NCBI RefSeq assembly: GCF_017254865.1
Contig: NZ_JAFKCV010000006.1
Span: forward strand, 124,001 to 188,000
Source: Bowmanella dokdonensis
GTDB lineage: Bacteria; Pseudomonadota; Gammaproteobacteria; Enterobacterales; Alteromonadaceae
Direction of reading: 5' to 3'
DNA: 64,000 nucleotides
A program made the translations under genes and the position numbers. The notes beneath the pieces are model-generated. The model ran no database searches and was not told where the DNA came from. It saw only the letters and a list, made by a program, of their open reading frames with translations. Within the stretch, counting starts at the first letter, position 1, and every line of letters begins with the position of its first letter. This document shows, one piece after another, positions 10,937 through 20,889 of the stretch.

Positions 10937-12754
10937 ATGAAAAAGCACCTGATCGCGGCAGCCCTGTCGGCGGCCTTATTGCAGGCCTGCGGCACCACCG
11001 CAGCTACCCAGAACTCAACCCCCGATCCGGCATTGGCGGCCGTATTGCAAGCGCAGGAATCACAGAGTGCCCGCCTGGTGGCGCTGACCGATAATTACAT
11101 CGAGGAAACCCTGCCCCGTCAGCCTATCAACGCCCTGTTCAACGGCGACAACAGATTCAATCATCTTTGGCCAAACAGCCTGGCGGCCGACTTTATTGCC
11201 GAGGGCGAGGCCATTGATCGCAAGTACCTGGTGGCTCTGCACAGCATCGACAAGGCCAAACTGAGCGGACAGGATCTCTATACCTATGAGATCTTCGAAG
11301 GCAACCTGCAACGTAGCCTGGCCGGCGGCCAATATCCCTTCGAACTGCTGCCCTTAAACCAGTTTATCTTCAGTCCCCATAACTTCTTTATGCAGCTTGG
11401 CAGTGGTATCAGCGCCCAGCCGTTCAATAATGCCCAGGACTTCGACAATTTCCTTGCCCGCGCCGAAGGCTTTGTGGTGTGGATGGAGCAGGCCCAGAAG
11501 AATATGCGCCAGGGCATCAGGCAGGGCGTGGTCCAGCCCAAAGCCGTGGTGGACTCCATGATCCCTCAGTTTGAAGCGCAGATTCTGGATGACCCCACGA
11601 AGAGTATGCTGTTCACCCCCCTCAATCAGGCTGGGGACAAACTGAGCGATGAAGATAAGCTCAGGCTGACCCGGGCCTATACCCAACTCGTGGATAAACG
11701 CATGACCCCGGTGTTTAGGGAGATGACCCGTTTTCTCAAGGAAGAATACCTGCCCGCGGCCAGGGAGTCTGACGGCATGGCCGGACTGCCCAACGGCGTC
11801 AGCTGGTACGAGTACATGATTGAAGTGAACACGACGTTACCGGTCAGCGCCGAGCAGTTACATCAGACAGGCCTGAGTGAAGTAAAGCGCATTCATGGCG
11901 AGATGATGAAAGTGGCCGGAGAAGTCGGCTTTGATGGCGATCTGCAGGCCTTCTTCGAGTTTATCAAGAACGATCCGCAATTCTACTTCGAGTCTGCCGA
12001 CGAGATCCTGGCCGCCTATGAGGCGGTCAAGGCCCGCATGGAGCCCAAGGTGGACAAGCTGTTCAGCGTGATCCCCAAGGCGGACTATGTCGTCAGGCCA
12101 TATCCGGAGTCCCAGGCCAAGTCGGCGCCCGGCGCCTCCTATATTCCAGCCGCCAAAGACGGCTCCCGTCCGGGCGTGTTTTTCGCCAACACATACAACC
12201 TCAAGGGTCAGCCCAGGTATGGTGTGGAAACCCTCTCCATTCATGAGGCCGTACCCGGTCATCACTTCCAGTTGAGCCTGCAGAACGAAGTGGAGGACCT
12301 GCCCAAAATCCGCAGCCAGAACTTCTACACCGCCTATGCCGAGGGCTGGGCCTTATATGCCGAAAGCCTGGGTAAGGAACTGGGCTTCTTCACCGACCCC
12401 TACCAGTATTTCGGCAAGCTGAACGCCGAACTGTTTCGCGCCATGCGTCTGGTGGTGGATACGGGCCTCCATTACAAGGGCTGGAGTCGCGAACAGGCCA
12501 TTGAGTATATGTTGAATAATTCCACCATGGTGGAATCGGATGTGACCTCAGAGATTGAGCGCTATATGGTGATGCCCGGCCAGGCCCTGGCCTACAAGAC
12601 CGGGCAACTGAAAATCCAGGCTCTGCGCGAAAAAGCCGAAAAAGCCCTGGGCGAGCGGTTCGATATCAGGACTTTTCATAACCTCATTCTGCTGGATGGT
12701 CCCTTGCCGTTGCCCCTGCTGGAGAAAAAGATCGATGAGTGGATCGCCTCCTGA
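10937..12754 (+). CDS. DUF885 family putative zinc peptidase lipoprotein
   Basis: Predicted outer-membrane or periplasmic lipoprotein of the DUF885 family, which resembles thermolysin-like metallopeptidases. The first residues form a lipoprotein signal ending in LLQAC, with lipidated Cys19. The metal-binding motif HEAVPGHH starts at His436, and the second family motif EGWALYAE with the third ligand glutamate lies about 30 residues later. The length of 605 residues is typical. No substrate can be named. It is monocistronic: divergent from hppA and closed by a strong terminator at 12784-12813. Confidence 0.9.
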   Translation: MKKHLIAAALSAALLQACGTTAATQNSTPDPALAAVLQAQESQSARLVALTDNYIEETLPRQPINALFNGDNRFNHLWPNSLAADFIAEGEAIDRKYLVALHSIDKAKLSGQDLYTYEIFEGNLQRSLAGGQYPFELLPLNQFIFSPHNFFMQLGSGISAQPFNNAQDFDNFLARAEGFVVWMEQAQKNMRQGIRQGVVQPKAVVDSMIPQFEAQILDDPTKSMLFTPLNQAGDKLSDEDKLRLTRAYTQLVDKRMTPVFREMTRFLKEEYLPAARESDGMAGLPNGVSWYEYMIEVNTTLPVSAEQLHQTGLSEVKRIHGEMMKVAGEVGFDGDLQAFFEFIKNDPQFYFESADEILAAYEAVKARMEPKVDKLFSVIPKADYVVRPYPESQAKSAPGASYIPAAKDGSRPGVFFANTYNLKGQPRYGVETLSIHEAVPGHHFQLSLQNEVEDLPKIRSQNFYTAYAEGWALYAESLGKELGFFTDPYQYFGKLNAELFRAMRLVVDTGLHYKGWSREQAIEYMLNNSTMVESDVTSEIERYMVMPGQALAYKTGQLKIQALREKAEKALGERFDIRTFHNLILLDGPLPLPLLEKKIDEWIAS

Positions 12755-12783
12755 GCCAATGCGTTCTTTCATTGCATAGACAT

Positions 12784-12813
12784 CGCGCCGGCCCTTAGCC
12801 GGCGCGGCTTTTT
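12784..12813 (+). terminator. Intrinsic terminator after the DUF885 gene
   Basis: The 9-bp stem CGCGCCGGC / GCCGGCGCG (12784-12792 with 12798-12806) with a 5-nt loop is followed by GCTTTTT. It starts 30 bp after the stop at 12754. Confidence 0.85.
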
Positions 12814-12850
12814 CGACCAAAGCGGGATGTCCTTTTGTGACAAAAACCCC

Positions 12851-12856
12851 TATAAT
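12851..12856 (+). promoter_or_regulatory. Probable -10 element of the ppa promoter
   Basis: A perfect TATAAT lies 131 bp before the ppa start, just after the upstream terminator. The -35 region is weak: no TTGACA-like hexamer at 16-18 bp. The implied leader of about 125 nt contains a hairpin of TGCCCGT (12933-12939) with ACGGGCA (12949-12955). Confidence 0.5.
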
Positions 12857-12987
12857 CCGCCGCACTTTATTTGTTTCTCTCCAGAAGCGGGCTCCTGCCC
12901 TTATTCTGGATCGCATCCCTGCGTCGCCCCGATGCCCGTTTTTTTAGGACGGGCACTGGTTATTAGCAAACTCAAAAGGACCATGCC

Positions 12988-13536
12988 ATGAGCTTGAATG
13001 CCGTACCTGCAGGCAAAAACCTGCCAGACGAAGTCAACGTGATCATCGAAATTCCGGCCCATTCTGACCCGGTGAAATATGAAGTGGATAAAGAATCCGG
13101 CGCCATCTTTGTCGACCGTTTCATGGCCACCTGTATGCACTACCCCACCAACTACGGTTATGTACCCCATACCCTGTCTGAGGACGGTGATCCGGTAGAC
13201 GTGCTGGTGATTACCCCTTTCCCCCTGCTGGCCGGCTCCGTGATTGCCTGCCGTCCGGTAGGCGTGCTGAAGATGACCGACGAATCCGGCACCGATGCCA
13301 AGGTATTGGCAGTACCCAAGGACAAGCTGTCCACTATTTACCGTGGCGTGAAAGAAATCGACGATGTGCCAGAGTTGCTGCGCCACCAGATCGAGCATTT
13401 CTTTAAACACTACAAGGATCTGGAGCCCAACAAATGGGTCAAGATTGACGGTTGGGACAATGCCGCCGCTGCCCGGGACGAGATTGTCGCCAGCGTCAAG
13501 CGTTATGAAGAAGCACCAGAAAAGCCGGCTTTTTGA
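12988..13536 (+). CDS. ppa: Inorganic pyrophosphatase, soluble family I
   Basis: Cytosolic Mg2+-dependent hydrolysis of PPi to phosphate, which pulls biosynthetic reactions forward. The 182-residue protein matches bacterial family I length (176 in E. coli). It carries the family signature in [11 protein letters not shown] with the metal-binding aspartates, preceded by [11 protein letters not shown]. An AAAGGA ribosome site lies about 9 bp before the ATG. It is monocistronic, with a terminator at 13555-13578. Confidence 0.97.
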   Translation: MSLNAVPAGKNLPDEVNVIIEIPAHSDPVKYEVDKESGAIFVDRFMATCMHYPTNYGYVPHTLSEDGDPVDVLVITPFPLLAGSVIACRPVGVLKMTDESGTDAKVLAVPKDKLSTIYRGVKEIDDVPELLRHQIEHFFKHYKDLEPNKWVKIDGWDNAAAARDEIVASVKRYEEAPEKPAF

Positions 13537-13554
13537 ACCACACAACACTCCACA

Positions 13555-13578
13555 AGGGCCAGCTTCTGCTGGCCTTTT
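13555..13578 (+). terminator. Intrinsic terminator of ppa
   Basis: The stem GGCCAGC (13557-13563) / GCTGGCC (13568-13574) with a TTCT loop is followed by TTTT. It begins about 20 bp after the ppa stop. Confidence 0.85.
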
Positions 13579-13631
13579 GCTTTACAGGCATTAGGGTTAA
13601 TATTCACTCCCCTTCTGCCCGTTGGATTGAT

Positions 13632-14858
13632 ATGTCTTCCCGTTTCTCTTTACAGGCTATCCGTCAAAGCCCCCAGATGTTATTGCTGGCCATGGCCTTT
13701 GTCATGCCGCTGACATTTTCCGTCTGGCATGTACTGCTGAATAATTTTGTTATTGAGGCGGCCCGCTTCAACGGCGCACAGATTGGCATACTGCAGAGTC
13801 TGCGTGAGGTGCCGGGTTTTCTGGCCTTTACCGCCGTGTTCGTATTGTTGGTGCTCAGGGAACAGACCTTTGCCCTGCTGGCCCTGGCACTGATGTCCAT
13901 TGGTATCGCCATGACCGGCTGGTTCCCTTTTGCCGTGGGCCTGTATTGCACCACGGTAGTCATGTCCGTCGGCTTTCACTATTTCGAGACCCTCAACCAG
14001 TCCCTGACCCTGCAATGGCTGGATAAGCGCGACACGGCAGAATTTATGGGCCGGCAACTGGCGGTCAAAAGCTGTGCCTCGCTGTTGGCCTTTGGGGCCG
14101 TCTGGGTGCTGATGGACGTTCTGAATGTCGGCTATAACAGCATGTATATGCTGGCAGGGGGTGCAGGGTTCCTTATCGTGCTATTGCTCTGGTGGTTGTT
14201 CCCCCGCTTCGAACAGCCTTCTACCCAGCACAAGAAATTACTGATGCGCCAGCGTTACTGGCTTTATTACGGCCTGACCTTTTTCGGCGGCGCACGCCGG
14301 CAGATTTTTGTCGTGTTTGCCGCCTTTATGATGGTGGAGAAGTTTGGCTATACCGTAGGGCAGATCAGTCTGCTGTTTATGCTCAACTACATTTTCAACC
14401 TGTTGTTTGCCCCTGCCATTGGCCGCTTTATCGCACGGGTGGGCGAAAGGAAGGCGTTAGTGGCAGAATATACGGGATTGATTGTCCTGTTCATCGGTTA
14501 TGCGTTTGTGGACGCCGCCTGGCTGGGAGCAGTGTTGTATGTGGTGGATCACCTGCTGTTCGCTCTGGCCATTGCGATGAAGACTTACTTTCAGAAAATC
14601 GCCGACCCCAGGGATATTGCCGCCACCTCAGGGGTGAGTTTCACCATCAACCACATTGCCGCGGTGGTAGTCCCGGCACTGCTGGGGGTGGTCTGGCTGA
14701 CCTCACCGCCGCTGGTATTTTTTATCGGTGCCGGTTTTGCGTTTTGCTCCCTGATCCTGGCGACGAATATCCCCGCCCTGCCTGCGCCAGGCAACGAAGT
14801 GCGCAGAAATCCCTTTGGCTGGGCAAACATGCCGGCCTCGACATTAGAGAAGGTGTAG
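13632..14858 (+). CDS. MFS transporter, substrate unknown
   Basis: Inner-membrane major facilitator protein with about 12 hydrophobic segments over 408 residues from the ATG at 13632. The frame is open 99 bp further upstream, but that part runs through the ppa terminator. A basic loop (LFPRFEQPSTQHKKLLMRQR) separates the two six-helix halves. The C-terminal half has the conserved-type loop ARVGERKALV. There are no substrate-specific motifs. The DUF3299 gene follows after 2 bp, so the two are probably co-transcribed. Confidence 0.85.
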   Translation: MSSRFSLQAIRQSPQMLLLAMAFVMPLTFSVWHVLLNNFVIEAARFNGAQIGILQSLREVPGFLAFTAVFVLLVLREQTFALLALALMSIGIAMTGWFPFAVGLYCTTVVMSVGFHYFETLNQSLTLQWLDKRDTAEFMGRQLAVKSCASLLAFGAVWVLMDVLNVGYNSMYMLAGGAGFLIVLLLWWLFPRFEQPSTQHKKLLMRQRYWLYYGLTFFGGARRQIFVVFAAFMMVEKFGYTVGQISLLFMLNYIFNLLFAPAIGRFIARVGERKALVAEYTGLIVLFIGYAFVDAAWLGAVLYVVDHLLFALAIAMKTYFQKIADPRDIAATSGVSFTINHIAAVVVPALLGVVWLTSPPLVFFIGAGFAFCSLILATNIPALPAPGNEVRRNPFGWANMPASTLEKV

Positions 14859-14860
14859 TC

Positions 14861-15322
14861 ATGAAAAAATATTTGCTCCTGCTGGCAATCCTGCCCCTCA
14901 TGGGCTGGGCACAGCCCAAAGACCTATACTGGGAGGACATGGTGCCCGAGGATTACCAGTTACCAGAGCAACCCGTAGCCCACGAGGGCAGCAACAACAT
15001 GGTGCAGATGAATCTGGATGCGCCGGTGGTGCAGGCGCTGGATGGTCAGGAAGTGCGTATCCCGGGTTTTGTGGTGCCCCTGGAAGGGGACGAAGACACC
15101 CTTACCGAGTTTCTGCTGGTCCCCTATTTTGGCGCCTGTATCCATGTACCGCCACCACCACCTAACCAGATAGTCCATGTGAAATTCGCCGACGGGGCGC
15201 CGGTGGACAATCTGTTCGACGCAGTCTGGATCACCGGCAAGTTGTCCACCCAAGGCTGGACAGGGGACATTGCCACGGTGGGCTATACCATGCAGGGGAT
15301 TAAAGTGGAGCCTTACGAATAA
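14861..15322 (+). CDS. DUF3299 domain secreted protein
   Basis: Predicted periplasmic protein of 153 residues with a cleavable signal peptide (MKKYLLLLAILPLMGWA). The rest is the DUF3299 domain: QEVRIPGFVVPLEGDEDTL, then FLLVPYFGACIHVPPPPPNQ with a conserved Cys-Ile-His-Val-Pro-Pro. Family function is unknown to me; the Cys and His suggest metal binding. The start was chosen at the signal peptide ATG with AGAAGG upstream. It sits 2 bp after the MFS gene and ends 9 bp before the convergent dioxygenase stop. Confidence 0.85.
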   Translation: MKKYLLLLAILPLMGWAQPKDLYWEDMVPEDYQLPEQPVAHEGSNNMVQMNLDAPVVQALDGQEVRIPGFVVPLEGDEDTLTEFLLVPYFGACIHVPPPPPNQIVHVKFADGAPVDNLFDAVWITGKLSTQGWTGDIATVGYTMQGIKVEPYE

Positions 15323-15331
15323 CTCGGATCA

Positions 15332-16027
15332 CTAACCCGTATAAATCTTCTCTGCCGGGTTAAACAATACCCAGGAGGTGAGGATATATTTGTCGTTGGA
15401 CACCGGCACATTGCCCCGGTGGGTATGGGTAAAATAAGCCGGGGCGATGACCATTCGACCGGCCCTGGGCTTAATGCTCAGGTCCTGATAGTAAAAGTCC
15501 GTTTCCCCTCCTTCGGCGACATCATTCAAGTAAAACATAAACAACAGGATACGGTGCAGGGCATCGTTGCTGCCGGTCTGCGGATAGACCTCTGAATGCC
15601 AGTACGGATAGCCGCCCCTACCGTGGGGATATTTCTGCGCGTTGATATCGCCAAGCCGGAACAGATACTGCACCAGATTCTGCAAATTAGGCCTGGCCAC
15701 CTCCTCGAAGTTGTCTTGTGTCACCTTAACCGGCTGACCGGTTTGGGGATGTTTAACCGTCAGGCCTATGGGCCCGATGAGGGCAAAATAATACCTGGCG
15801 AAATAGTCCATCAGCCGCGCCGTGGTGTGCTGCAAAACCTGTGGCAGCAACTGGCCAAACTCCGGATGGCGCATAATGGACACGTCTTCACTGACTTTTT
15901 TGTCCGTATCCACTCCCCCACCGGTGCGGCCGGCCTGGCGGTTGGGGCTGCTGTCAATCTGGCCGATCAGCGCCTGGCACAATGCCGGCGGCAACACATT
16001 GTCGATTACCTCCACAAACTGGTTCAT
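15332..16027 (-). CDS. 2-oxoglutarate/Fe(II) dioxygenase, prolyl 4-hydroxylase-like
   Basis: Putative non-haem iron dioxygenase of 231 residues. The iron ligands appear to be His144 and Glu146 (YWHSEVYP) with a distal His near 201-203 (FTHTHRG); Lys213 would bind 2-oxoglutarate. An HxE rather than HxD facial triad is the less common variant. The core strand motif LNDVAEGGETDF is typical of P4H-like enzymes. The ATG overlaps the stop of the thioesterase gene by 4 bp, so it is the last gene of a uvrA-led unit. The substrate is unknown; protein, peptide or nucleic acid are all possible. Confidence 0.82.
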   Translation of the reverse strand: MNQFVEVIDNVLPPALCQALIGQIDSSPNRQAGRTGGGVDTDKKVSEDVSIMRHPEFGQLLPQVLQHTTARLMDYFARYYFALIGPIGLTVKHPQTGQPVKVTQDNFEEVARPNLQNLVQYLFRLGDINAQKYPHGRGGYPYWHSEVYPQTGSNDALHRILLFMFYLNDVAEGGETDFYYQDLSIKPRAGRMVIAPAYFTHTHRGNVPVSNDKYILTSWVLFNPAEKIYTG

Positions 16028-16422
16028 GCGGCCTCCACCTGCAGGCTTCTCAGTTGCTCTTTTACCTTGTCGCTGATGGGGGCGGATTGCTGGCTCTGGT
16101 AATCGAAATGGACCATGGTGGTAATGCCCACTGCGCAGCGCTGACCCTGCTGCCAGACTTCCTGGTGCACTTCGAAAGAGCTATTACCCACCCGGCTGAT
16201 ACCGGTGCGCACCTCCACCTGGCTGCCGAAGTAAATCTGACGCAGAAAATCGATCTTATAGCTGGCCAGGATCAGCGGCCAGTTATCCAGATCCAGCTCT
16301 GGGGTGAACAGGCGGAAGATGGGCTCCCGGGCCGCCTCGAACCAGCCTGCCAGCACCGTATTGCTCACATGCTTTAAAGCGTCGGTCTCATAGAATCGTA
16401 CATCGAAGGTTTGTTTCAGCAT
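16024..16422 (-). CDS. Acyl-CoA thioesterase, 4HBT hotdog family
   Basis: Cytoplasmic hotdog-fold thioesterase of 132 residues, similar in layout to YbgC/FadM. The N-terminal motif RFYETDALKHVSNTVLAGWFEAARE matches the 4-hydroxybenzoyl-CoA thioesterase signature with the active-site Asp (D in YETD) and the helix that follows. It begins 5 bp after the uvrA stop and overlaps the dioxygenase start by 4 bp, so its expression should be tied to uvrA. The acyl substrate cannot be told. Confidence 0.88.
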   Translation of the reverse strand: MLKQTFDVRFYETDALKHVSNTVLAGWFEAAREPIFRLFTPELDLDNWPLILASYKIDFLRQIYFGSQVEVRTGISRVGNSSFEVHQEVWQQGQRCAVGITTMVHFDYQSQQSAPISDKVKEQLRSLQVEAA

Positions 16423-16427
16423 CTTGT

Positions 16428-19256
16428 TTACATATCTAGTAACGGCTTAAGGAAACGACCGGTATGGGACGCGGGGGAGCCGGCCACCTGCTCGGGGGTA
16501 CCCTCTGCAATAATCTGTCCGCCACCCGAGCCCCCTTCGGGGCCGAGATCCACCAGCCAGTCAGCGGTCTTGATCACATCCAGGTTGTGCTCGATCACCA
16601 CCACAGTATTGCCGTGGTCCCGCAACCGATGCAGTACCTGCAACAGTTGCTTGATATCATGGAAGTGCAGGCCGGTGGTGGGTTCATCCAGGATATACAG
16701 CGTCTTGCCCGTATCCCGTTTGGACAGCTCCCGCGCCAGCTTGACCCGCTGGGCTTCCCCGCCAGACAAGGTGGTGGCGCTCTGGCCCAGGCGGATATAG
16801 GAAAGCCCTACATCCATCAGGGTTTGCAACTTGCGTGCGAGGGCCGGGATCACATCGAAAAACTCCCGGGCATCCTCCACCGTCATATCCAGCACTTCAT
16901 TGATGTTCCTGCCTTTGTATTTGATTTCCAGGGTTTCACGGTTATAGCGCTTACCCTTGCACACATCGCAGGGTACGTAGATATCCGGCAGGAAATGCAT
17001 CTCCACCTTGATGACCCCGTCACCCTGGCAGGCCTCGCAGCGACCGCCCTTGACGTTAAAGCTGAACCGGCCCGGCTTGTAACCCCGGGAACGGGCTTCC
17101 TGGGTGCCGGAAAATAGTTCGCGTATGGGGGTAAAAAGGCCCGCATAGGTAGCCGGATTGGAACGGGGGGTGCGACCGATGGGACTCTGATCGATATCCA
17201 CTACCTTATCCAGATGTTCCAGCCCCTGAATGCTTTTATAGGGGGATGCCTCACCCACGGTAGCGCCATTGAGTTCCTTATGAGCCAGCACATACAGCGT
17301 ATCGTTGATCAGGGTGGACTTTCCCGAGCCTGACACCCCTGTGACACAGGTCATCAGGCCTACCGGAATGCGCAGGTTGACATCTTTGAGGTTGTTGCCG
17401 GTGGCGCCGCTCAGTTCCACCCACAAATTGTCCTTATTCTGGGTTCGCTGGGCAGGCACATCAATCTTCTCCCTGCCTGACAAGTACTTTCCTGTCAGTG
17501 ACTGCTCACTGCCTTTGATATCCTCCAGGCTGCCCTCGGCAACGATTTCCCCCCCATGGACCCCGGCGCCGGGACCGATATCCAGGATGTAGTCGGCGGC
17601 ACGGATAGCGTCTTCGTCGTGCTCCACCACAATCACTGTGTTACCCAGATCACGCAGATGCACCAGGGTGCCAAGCAATCGCTCATTATCACGCTGGTGC
17701 AGGCCGATACTGGGCTCATCCAGGACATACATCACGCCCACCAAGCCAGCGCCTATCTGGCTGGCCAGCCTGATACGCTGAGCCTCCCCGCCGGACAGGG
17801 TATCGGCGCTGCGGGACATGGACAGGTAGTTGAGCCCCACATTGACCAGGAAGCTCAGCCGGTCACGGATCTCCTTGAGGATTTTTTCGGCTATCTGCGC
17901 CCGCTGACCACTCAAGGCGAGGGTCTCGAAAAACTTCAGGGCATCGGCAATGGACATCTCAGTGACCGTGGGCAACTGGGTCTGGTTGATAAAGACATTG
18001 CGGGCCTCCAGGCGCAGACGGGTGCCACCGCAACTGCCGCATGGCTGCTGGCTCAGGTACTTGGCCAGCTCCTCACGCACCGCATTGGACTCGGTTTCCC
18101 GGTAGCGCCGCTCCATATTGGGCAGGATCCCCTCGAAGGGATGCTTGCGCTCCATTACATCGCCACGGTCATTGATGTAACGGAACTTGATGGACGTGCC
18201 CTTGCTGCCGTACAGCACCACATCGCGGGCCTTGGCATCCAATTCCTGGAACGGCTTGCTCAGATCAAACTTGTAGTGATCGGCTACTGCCTGCAGCATC
18301 TGGAAGTAATAATAACTGCGCTTGTCCCAGCCGCGGATGGCGCCCCCTGCCAGGCTCAGCTCGGCATTACTGATTACCTTGGAGGCGTCGAAAAACTGCT
18401 TGGTACCCAGCCCGTCGCAGGTCGGGCAGGCCCCCGCAGGGTTGTTGAAGGAAAACAGCCTGGGCTCCAGCTCAGCCATGCTGTAACCACAGTGGGGACA
18501 GGCGAAGTTGGCGGAAAATACGATTTCCTGTTTGCCCGGCTCATCCATCCAGGCAATCTTGGCTGTGCCGCTGGACAGCCCCAGTGCCGTCTCGAACGAT
18601 TCGGCCAGGCGCAGTTGCAGATCGTCACGGACCTTGAACCTGTCCACCACCACTTCGATGGTGTGTTTCTTGTGCAAATCCAGGGTCGGCGGATCGGACA
18701 AGTCGCAAATCTCACCGTCGATGCGGGCGCGGATAAAGCCCTGGGCGGCGAGGTTCTCCAGCATCTTGATATGCTCACCCTTACGCTCCTGCACTACAGG
18801 CGCCAGCAGCATCAGTTTACTGCCTTCGGGCATCTCCAGCACCTTGTCGACCATCTGGCTGATGGTCTGGGCATCCAGAGGGACCTTGTGCTCCGGGCAG
18901 CGGGGCTCGCCAACCCGGGCAAACAACAGTCGCAGATAGTCATAAATCTCGGTGATGGTTCCCACTGTGGAGCGAGGGTTGTGCGAGGTGGACTTCTGCT
19001 CTATTGAAATGGCCGGTGACAAGCCCTCGATATGATCCACATCCGGCTTTTCCATCATGGACAGAAACTGGCGGGCGTAGGCCGACAGGGATTCCACATA
19101 ACGGCGTTGCCCTTCGGCATACAGGGTATCGAAAGCCAGGGACGATTTGCCCGACCCGGACAGGCCGGTAATGACAATCAACTTGTCCCTGGGCAGGGTC
19201 ACATTGATATTTTTCAGATTATGGGTACGGGCACCACGAACTTCTATTTTGTCCAC
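16428..19256 (-). CDS. uvrA: Excinuclease ABC subunit A
   Basis: DNA-damage recognition ATPase of nucleotide excision repair; dimerises and loads UvrB. The 942-residue protein matches the usual length (940 in E. coli). It has two ABC modules: Walker [11 protein letters not shown] near residue 31 and [10 protein letters not shown] near 640, each with an LSGGEAQR signature. Zinc-binding cysteine pairs are seen (CPHC...CPTC, CGSC, CEAC...CDVC). It leads a run with the thioesterase and dioxygenase genes. No LexA box could be found by eye in its 196-bp upstream region. Confidence 0.98.
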   Translation of the reverse strand: MDKIEVRGARTHNLKNINVTLPRDKLIVITGLSGSGKSSLAFDTLYAEGQRRYVESLSAYARQFLSMMEKPDVDHIEGLSPAISIEQKSTSHNPRSTVGTITEIYDYLRLLFARVGEPRCPEHKVPLDAQTISQMVDKVLEMPEGSKLMLLAPVVQERKGEHIKMLENLAAQGFIRARIDGEICDLSDPPTLDLHKKHTIEVVVDRFKVRDDLQLRLAESFETALGLSSGTAKIAWMDEPGKQEIVFSANFACPHCGYSMAELEPRLFSFNNPAGACPTCDGLGTKQFFDASKVISNAELSLAGGAIRGWDKRSYYYFQMLQAVADHYKFDLSKPFQELDAKARDVVLYGSKGTSIKFRYINDRGDVMERKHPFEGILPNMERRYRETESNAVREELAKYLSQQPCGSCGGTRLRLEARNVFINQTQLPTVTEMSIADALKFFETLALSGQRAQIAEKILKEIRDRLSFLVNVGLNYLSMSRSADTLSGGEAQRIRLASQIGAGLVGVMYVLDEPSIGLHQRDNERLLGTLVHLRDLGNTVIVVEHDEDAIRAADYILDIGPGAGVHGGEIVAEGSLEDIKGSEQSLTGKYLSGREKIDVPAQRTQNKDNLWVELSGATGNNLKDVNLRIPVGLMTCVTGVSGSGKSTLINDTLYVLAHKELNGATVGEASPYKSIQGLEHLDKVVDIDQSPIGRTPRSNPATYAGLFTPIRELFSGTQEARSRGYKPGRFSFNVKGGRCEACQGDGVIKVEMHFLPDIYVPCDVCKGKRYNRETLEIKYKGRNINEVLDMTVEDAREFFDVIPALARKLQTLMDVGLSYIRLGQSATTLSGGEAQRVKLARELSKRDTGKTLYILDEPTTGLHFHDIKQLLQVLHRLRDHGNTVVVIEHNLDVIKTADWLVDLGPEGGSGGGQIIAEGTPEQVAGSPASHTGRFLKPLLDM

Positions 19257-19452
19257 TAATCGACACCTGAGCCTGAGTGAGGGAAACCCCTAGTATTGCA
19301 TATCCAGACGACTCGACACAGAGGTAAATAGCACCGGCTTCTGTCCATGGCGGGCCTGTGGTACACTGCCCGGCCTGTCCGGGACCCTAGCCGGATGGGG
19401 CAAGCAACGCCTTGTTTTCAATTGTTTTTTCAGATTAACGCAGCGGATCGTT

Positions 19453-20796
19453 TTGAATAATACAGAAATTCGCGGCGCCGCCTCCCTGGCAGCCGTTTAC
19501 GTACTGCGCATGCTCGGCCTGTTTATGGTGATGCCGGTGCTGGCTGTGCTGGCGATGGAGTTCCCTGACTACTCACCATTGCTGGTGGGTCTGGCCATCG
19601 GCGGGTACGGCCTGACGCAGGCCCTGCTGCAAATACCCATGGGATTATTGTCAGACCGCATTGGCCGCAAGCCGGTCATCGTGCTGGGGTTGGTGCTGTT
19701 CGCCGCCGGCAGTGCCCTGGCAGCCTGGGCAGACAGCCTGACCTGGATAGTGATAGGCAGGATTATCCAGGGAGCGGGCGCCATTGCCGGCGCTGTCATG
19801 GCCCTGGCCGGCGACATCAGCCGCGACAGCCAGCGCCCCAAGGTGATGGCTGTCATTGGTGTAGCCATAGGATTTTCCTTTTACCTGGCACTGATTCTCG
19901 GCCCGCTGCTGGCCAGACATTTCGGCCTGCAGGGTATTTTCCTGGTCACCGCCCTTCTGGCCGTCGCCTGTATTCCGCTGGTGCTCTTTGTCGTGCCGAC
20001 AGCCACCAACCTGGCGCCCAGCGGCGACACTTTGCCTAGAGCCGGTGATCTGAGATCCCTGCTGCGCACCCCGGCGCTGCGGCGCCTGAATCTCAGCGTC
20101 TTTGTGCTGCACCTGCTGATTACGCTGCTGTTCGTGCAACTTCCCAACCGTCTGGTCCTGACAGGCTGGCCGTTGGCGGATCATTGGCAGCTCTATCTGC
20201 CTGTGTTGATCTTATCTGTGCTGGGGATGGTTTTTCTGATGCGCCATCTGGGCAACCGGATGGAAGCCGGCCTGCGCTGGTCCATCGCCCTGATGGGTCT
20301 GGCCCTGGCGGGTATGCTGCAGGAGCCTTTGGCTTTGCCAGCCCTGTTGGTTTTTGTCTGTCTGTTTTTTACCGGCTTCAACTACCTGGAAGCCAATCTG
20401 CCGGCCCTGGTGTCCAGCCTGGCCCCCGCCGGCAAGAAAGGGTCGGCCATGGGCGCCTACGCCAGTTGTCAGTTTCTCGGAGCGTTCGCCGGGGGGGTAC
20501 TGTCCGGGCTGCTCAATCAGTACCTGTCGGCTGAGTGGATCTATCTGCTGGCCATTGGCCTTTGCCTTGGCTGGCAATTCTGGATCAGGGGCATCGTCAG
20601 TGGCGCCGGCCATCTGAAAAGGTATACACTAGCCCTCAATACTCAGATACGGCCGGTGCAGGAGAGCCTGGAACAGCTTAAGCAGCTCGCCGGCGTGCGT
20701 GATATTACCCTGGTGGAGGAAGAGCAAGCCGTCTACCTCAAGGTGGACAGCAGCCAGTTCAGCCTGCAACAAGCCAGGCAGATAATGAACCCCTGA
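19453..20796 (+). CDS. YajR-like MFS transporter with C-terminal YAM domain
   Basis: Inner-membrane drug/H+ antiporter-type MFS protein of 447 residues, resembling E. coli YajR. The first helix region (VLRMLGLFMVMPVLAV) and motif A (GLLSDRIGRKPVI) align with YajR. The last about 65 residues (after the ALNTQIRPVQESLEQL segment) fit the ferredoxin-like YAM domain. The start is a TTG at 19453; the next in-frame ATG would remove the first membrane helix. It lies between uvrA (divergent) and ssb, a common gammaproteobacterial arrangement. The natural substrate is unknown. Confidence 0.88.
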   Translation: MNNTEIRGAASLAAVYVLRMLGLFMVMPVLAVLAMEFPDYSPLLVGLAIGGYGLTQALLQIPMGLLSDRIGRKPVIVLGLVLFAAGSALAAWADSLTWIVIGRIIQGAGAIAGAVMALAGDISRDSQRPKVMAVIGVAIGFSFYLALILGPLLARHFGLQGIFLVTALLAVACIPLVLFVVPTATNLAPSGDTLPRAGDLRSLLRTPALRRLNLSVFVLHLLITLLFVQLPNRLVLTGWPLADHWQLYLPVLILSVLGMVFLMRHLGNRMEAGLRWSIALMGLALAGMLQEPLALPALLVFVCLFFTGFNYLEANLPALVSSLAPAGKKGSAMGAYASCQFLGAFAGGVLSGLLNQYLSAEWIYLLAIGLCLGWQFWIRGIVSGAGHLKRYTLALNTQIRPVQESLEQLKQLAGVRDITLVEEEQAVYLKVDSSQFSLQQARQIMNP

Positions 20797-20889
20797 ACAG
20801 GGCAGTATAGACATAAACTAAATGAGACGAGTCTGTCCCACCGACTAAAATTCAAGCAGGGGCAGTCAGGGTCAGCGTTAGGAGCGAAG

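Noticed and set aside
14192..14860. Upstream extension of the DUF3299 reading frame
   Set aside because: It runs through the MFS gene in another frame; the signal peptide and ribosome site place the start at 14861.
15332..16027. Assignment of the dioxygenase as YbiX (PKHD-type hydroxylase)
   Set aside because: Order and spacing of motifs differ from YbiX, and the triad is HxE rather than HxD; a general P4H-like label is safer.
17556..19007. Long open frame of 483 codons on the plus strand
   Set aside because: It is fully antisense to uvrA, has no ribosome site and no recognisable family; it follows from the codon bias of uvrA.
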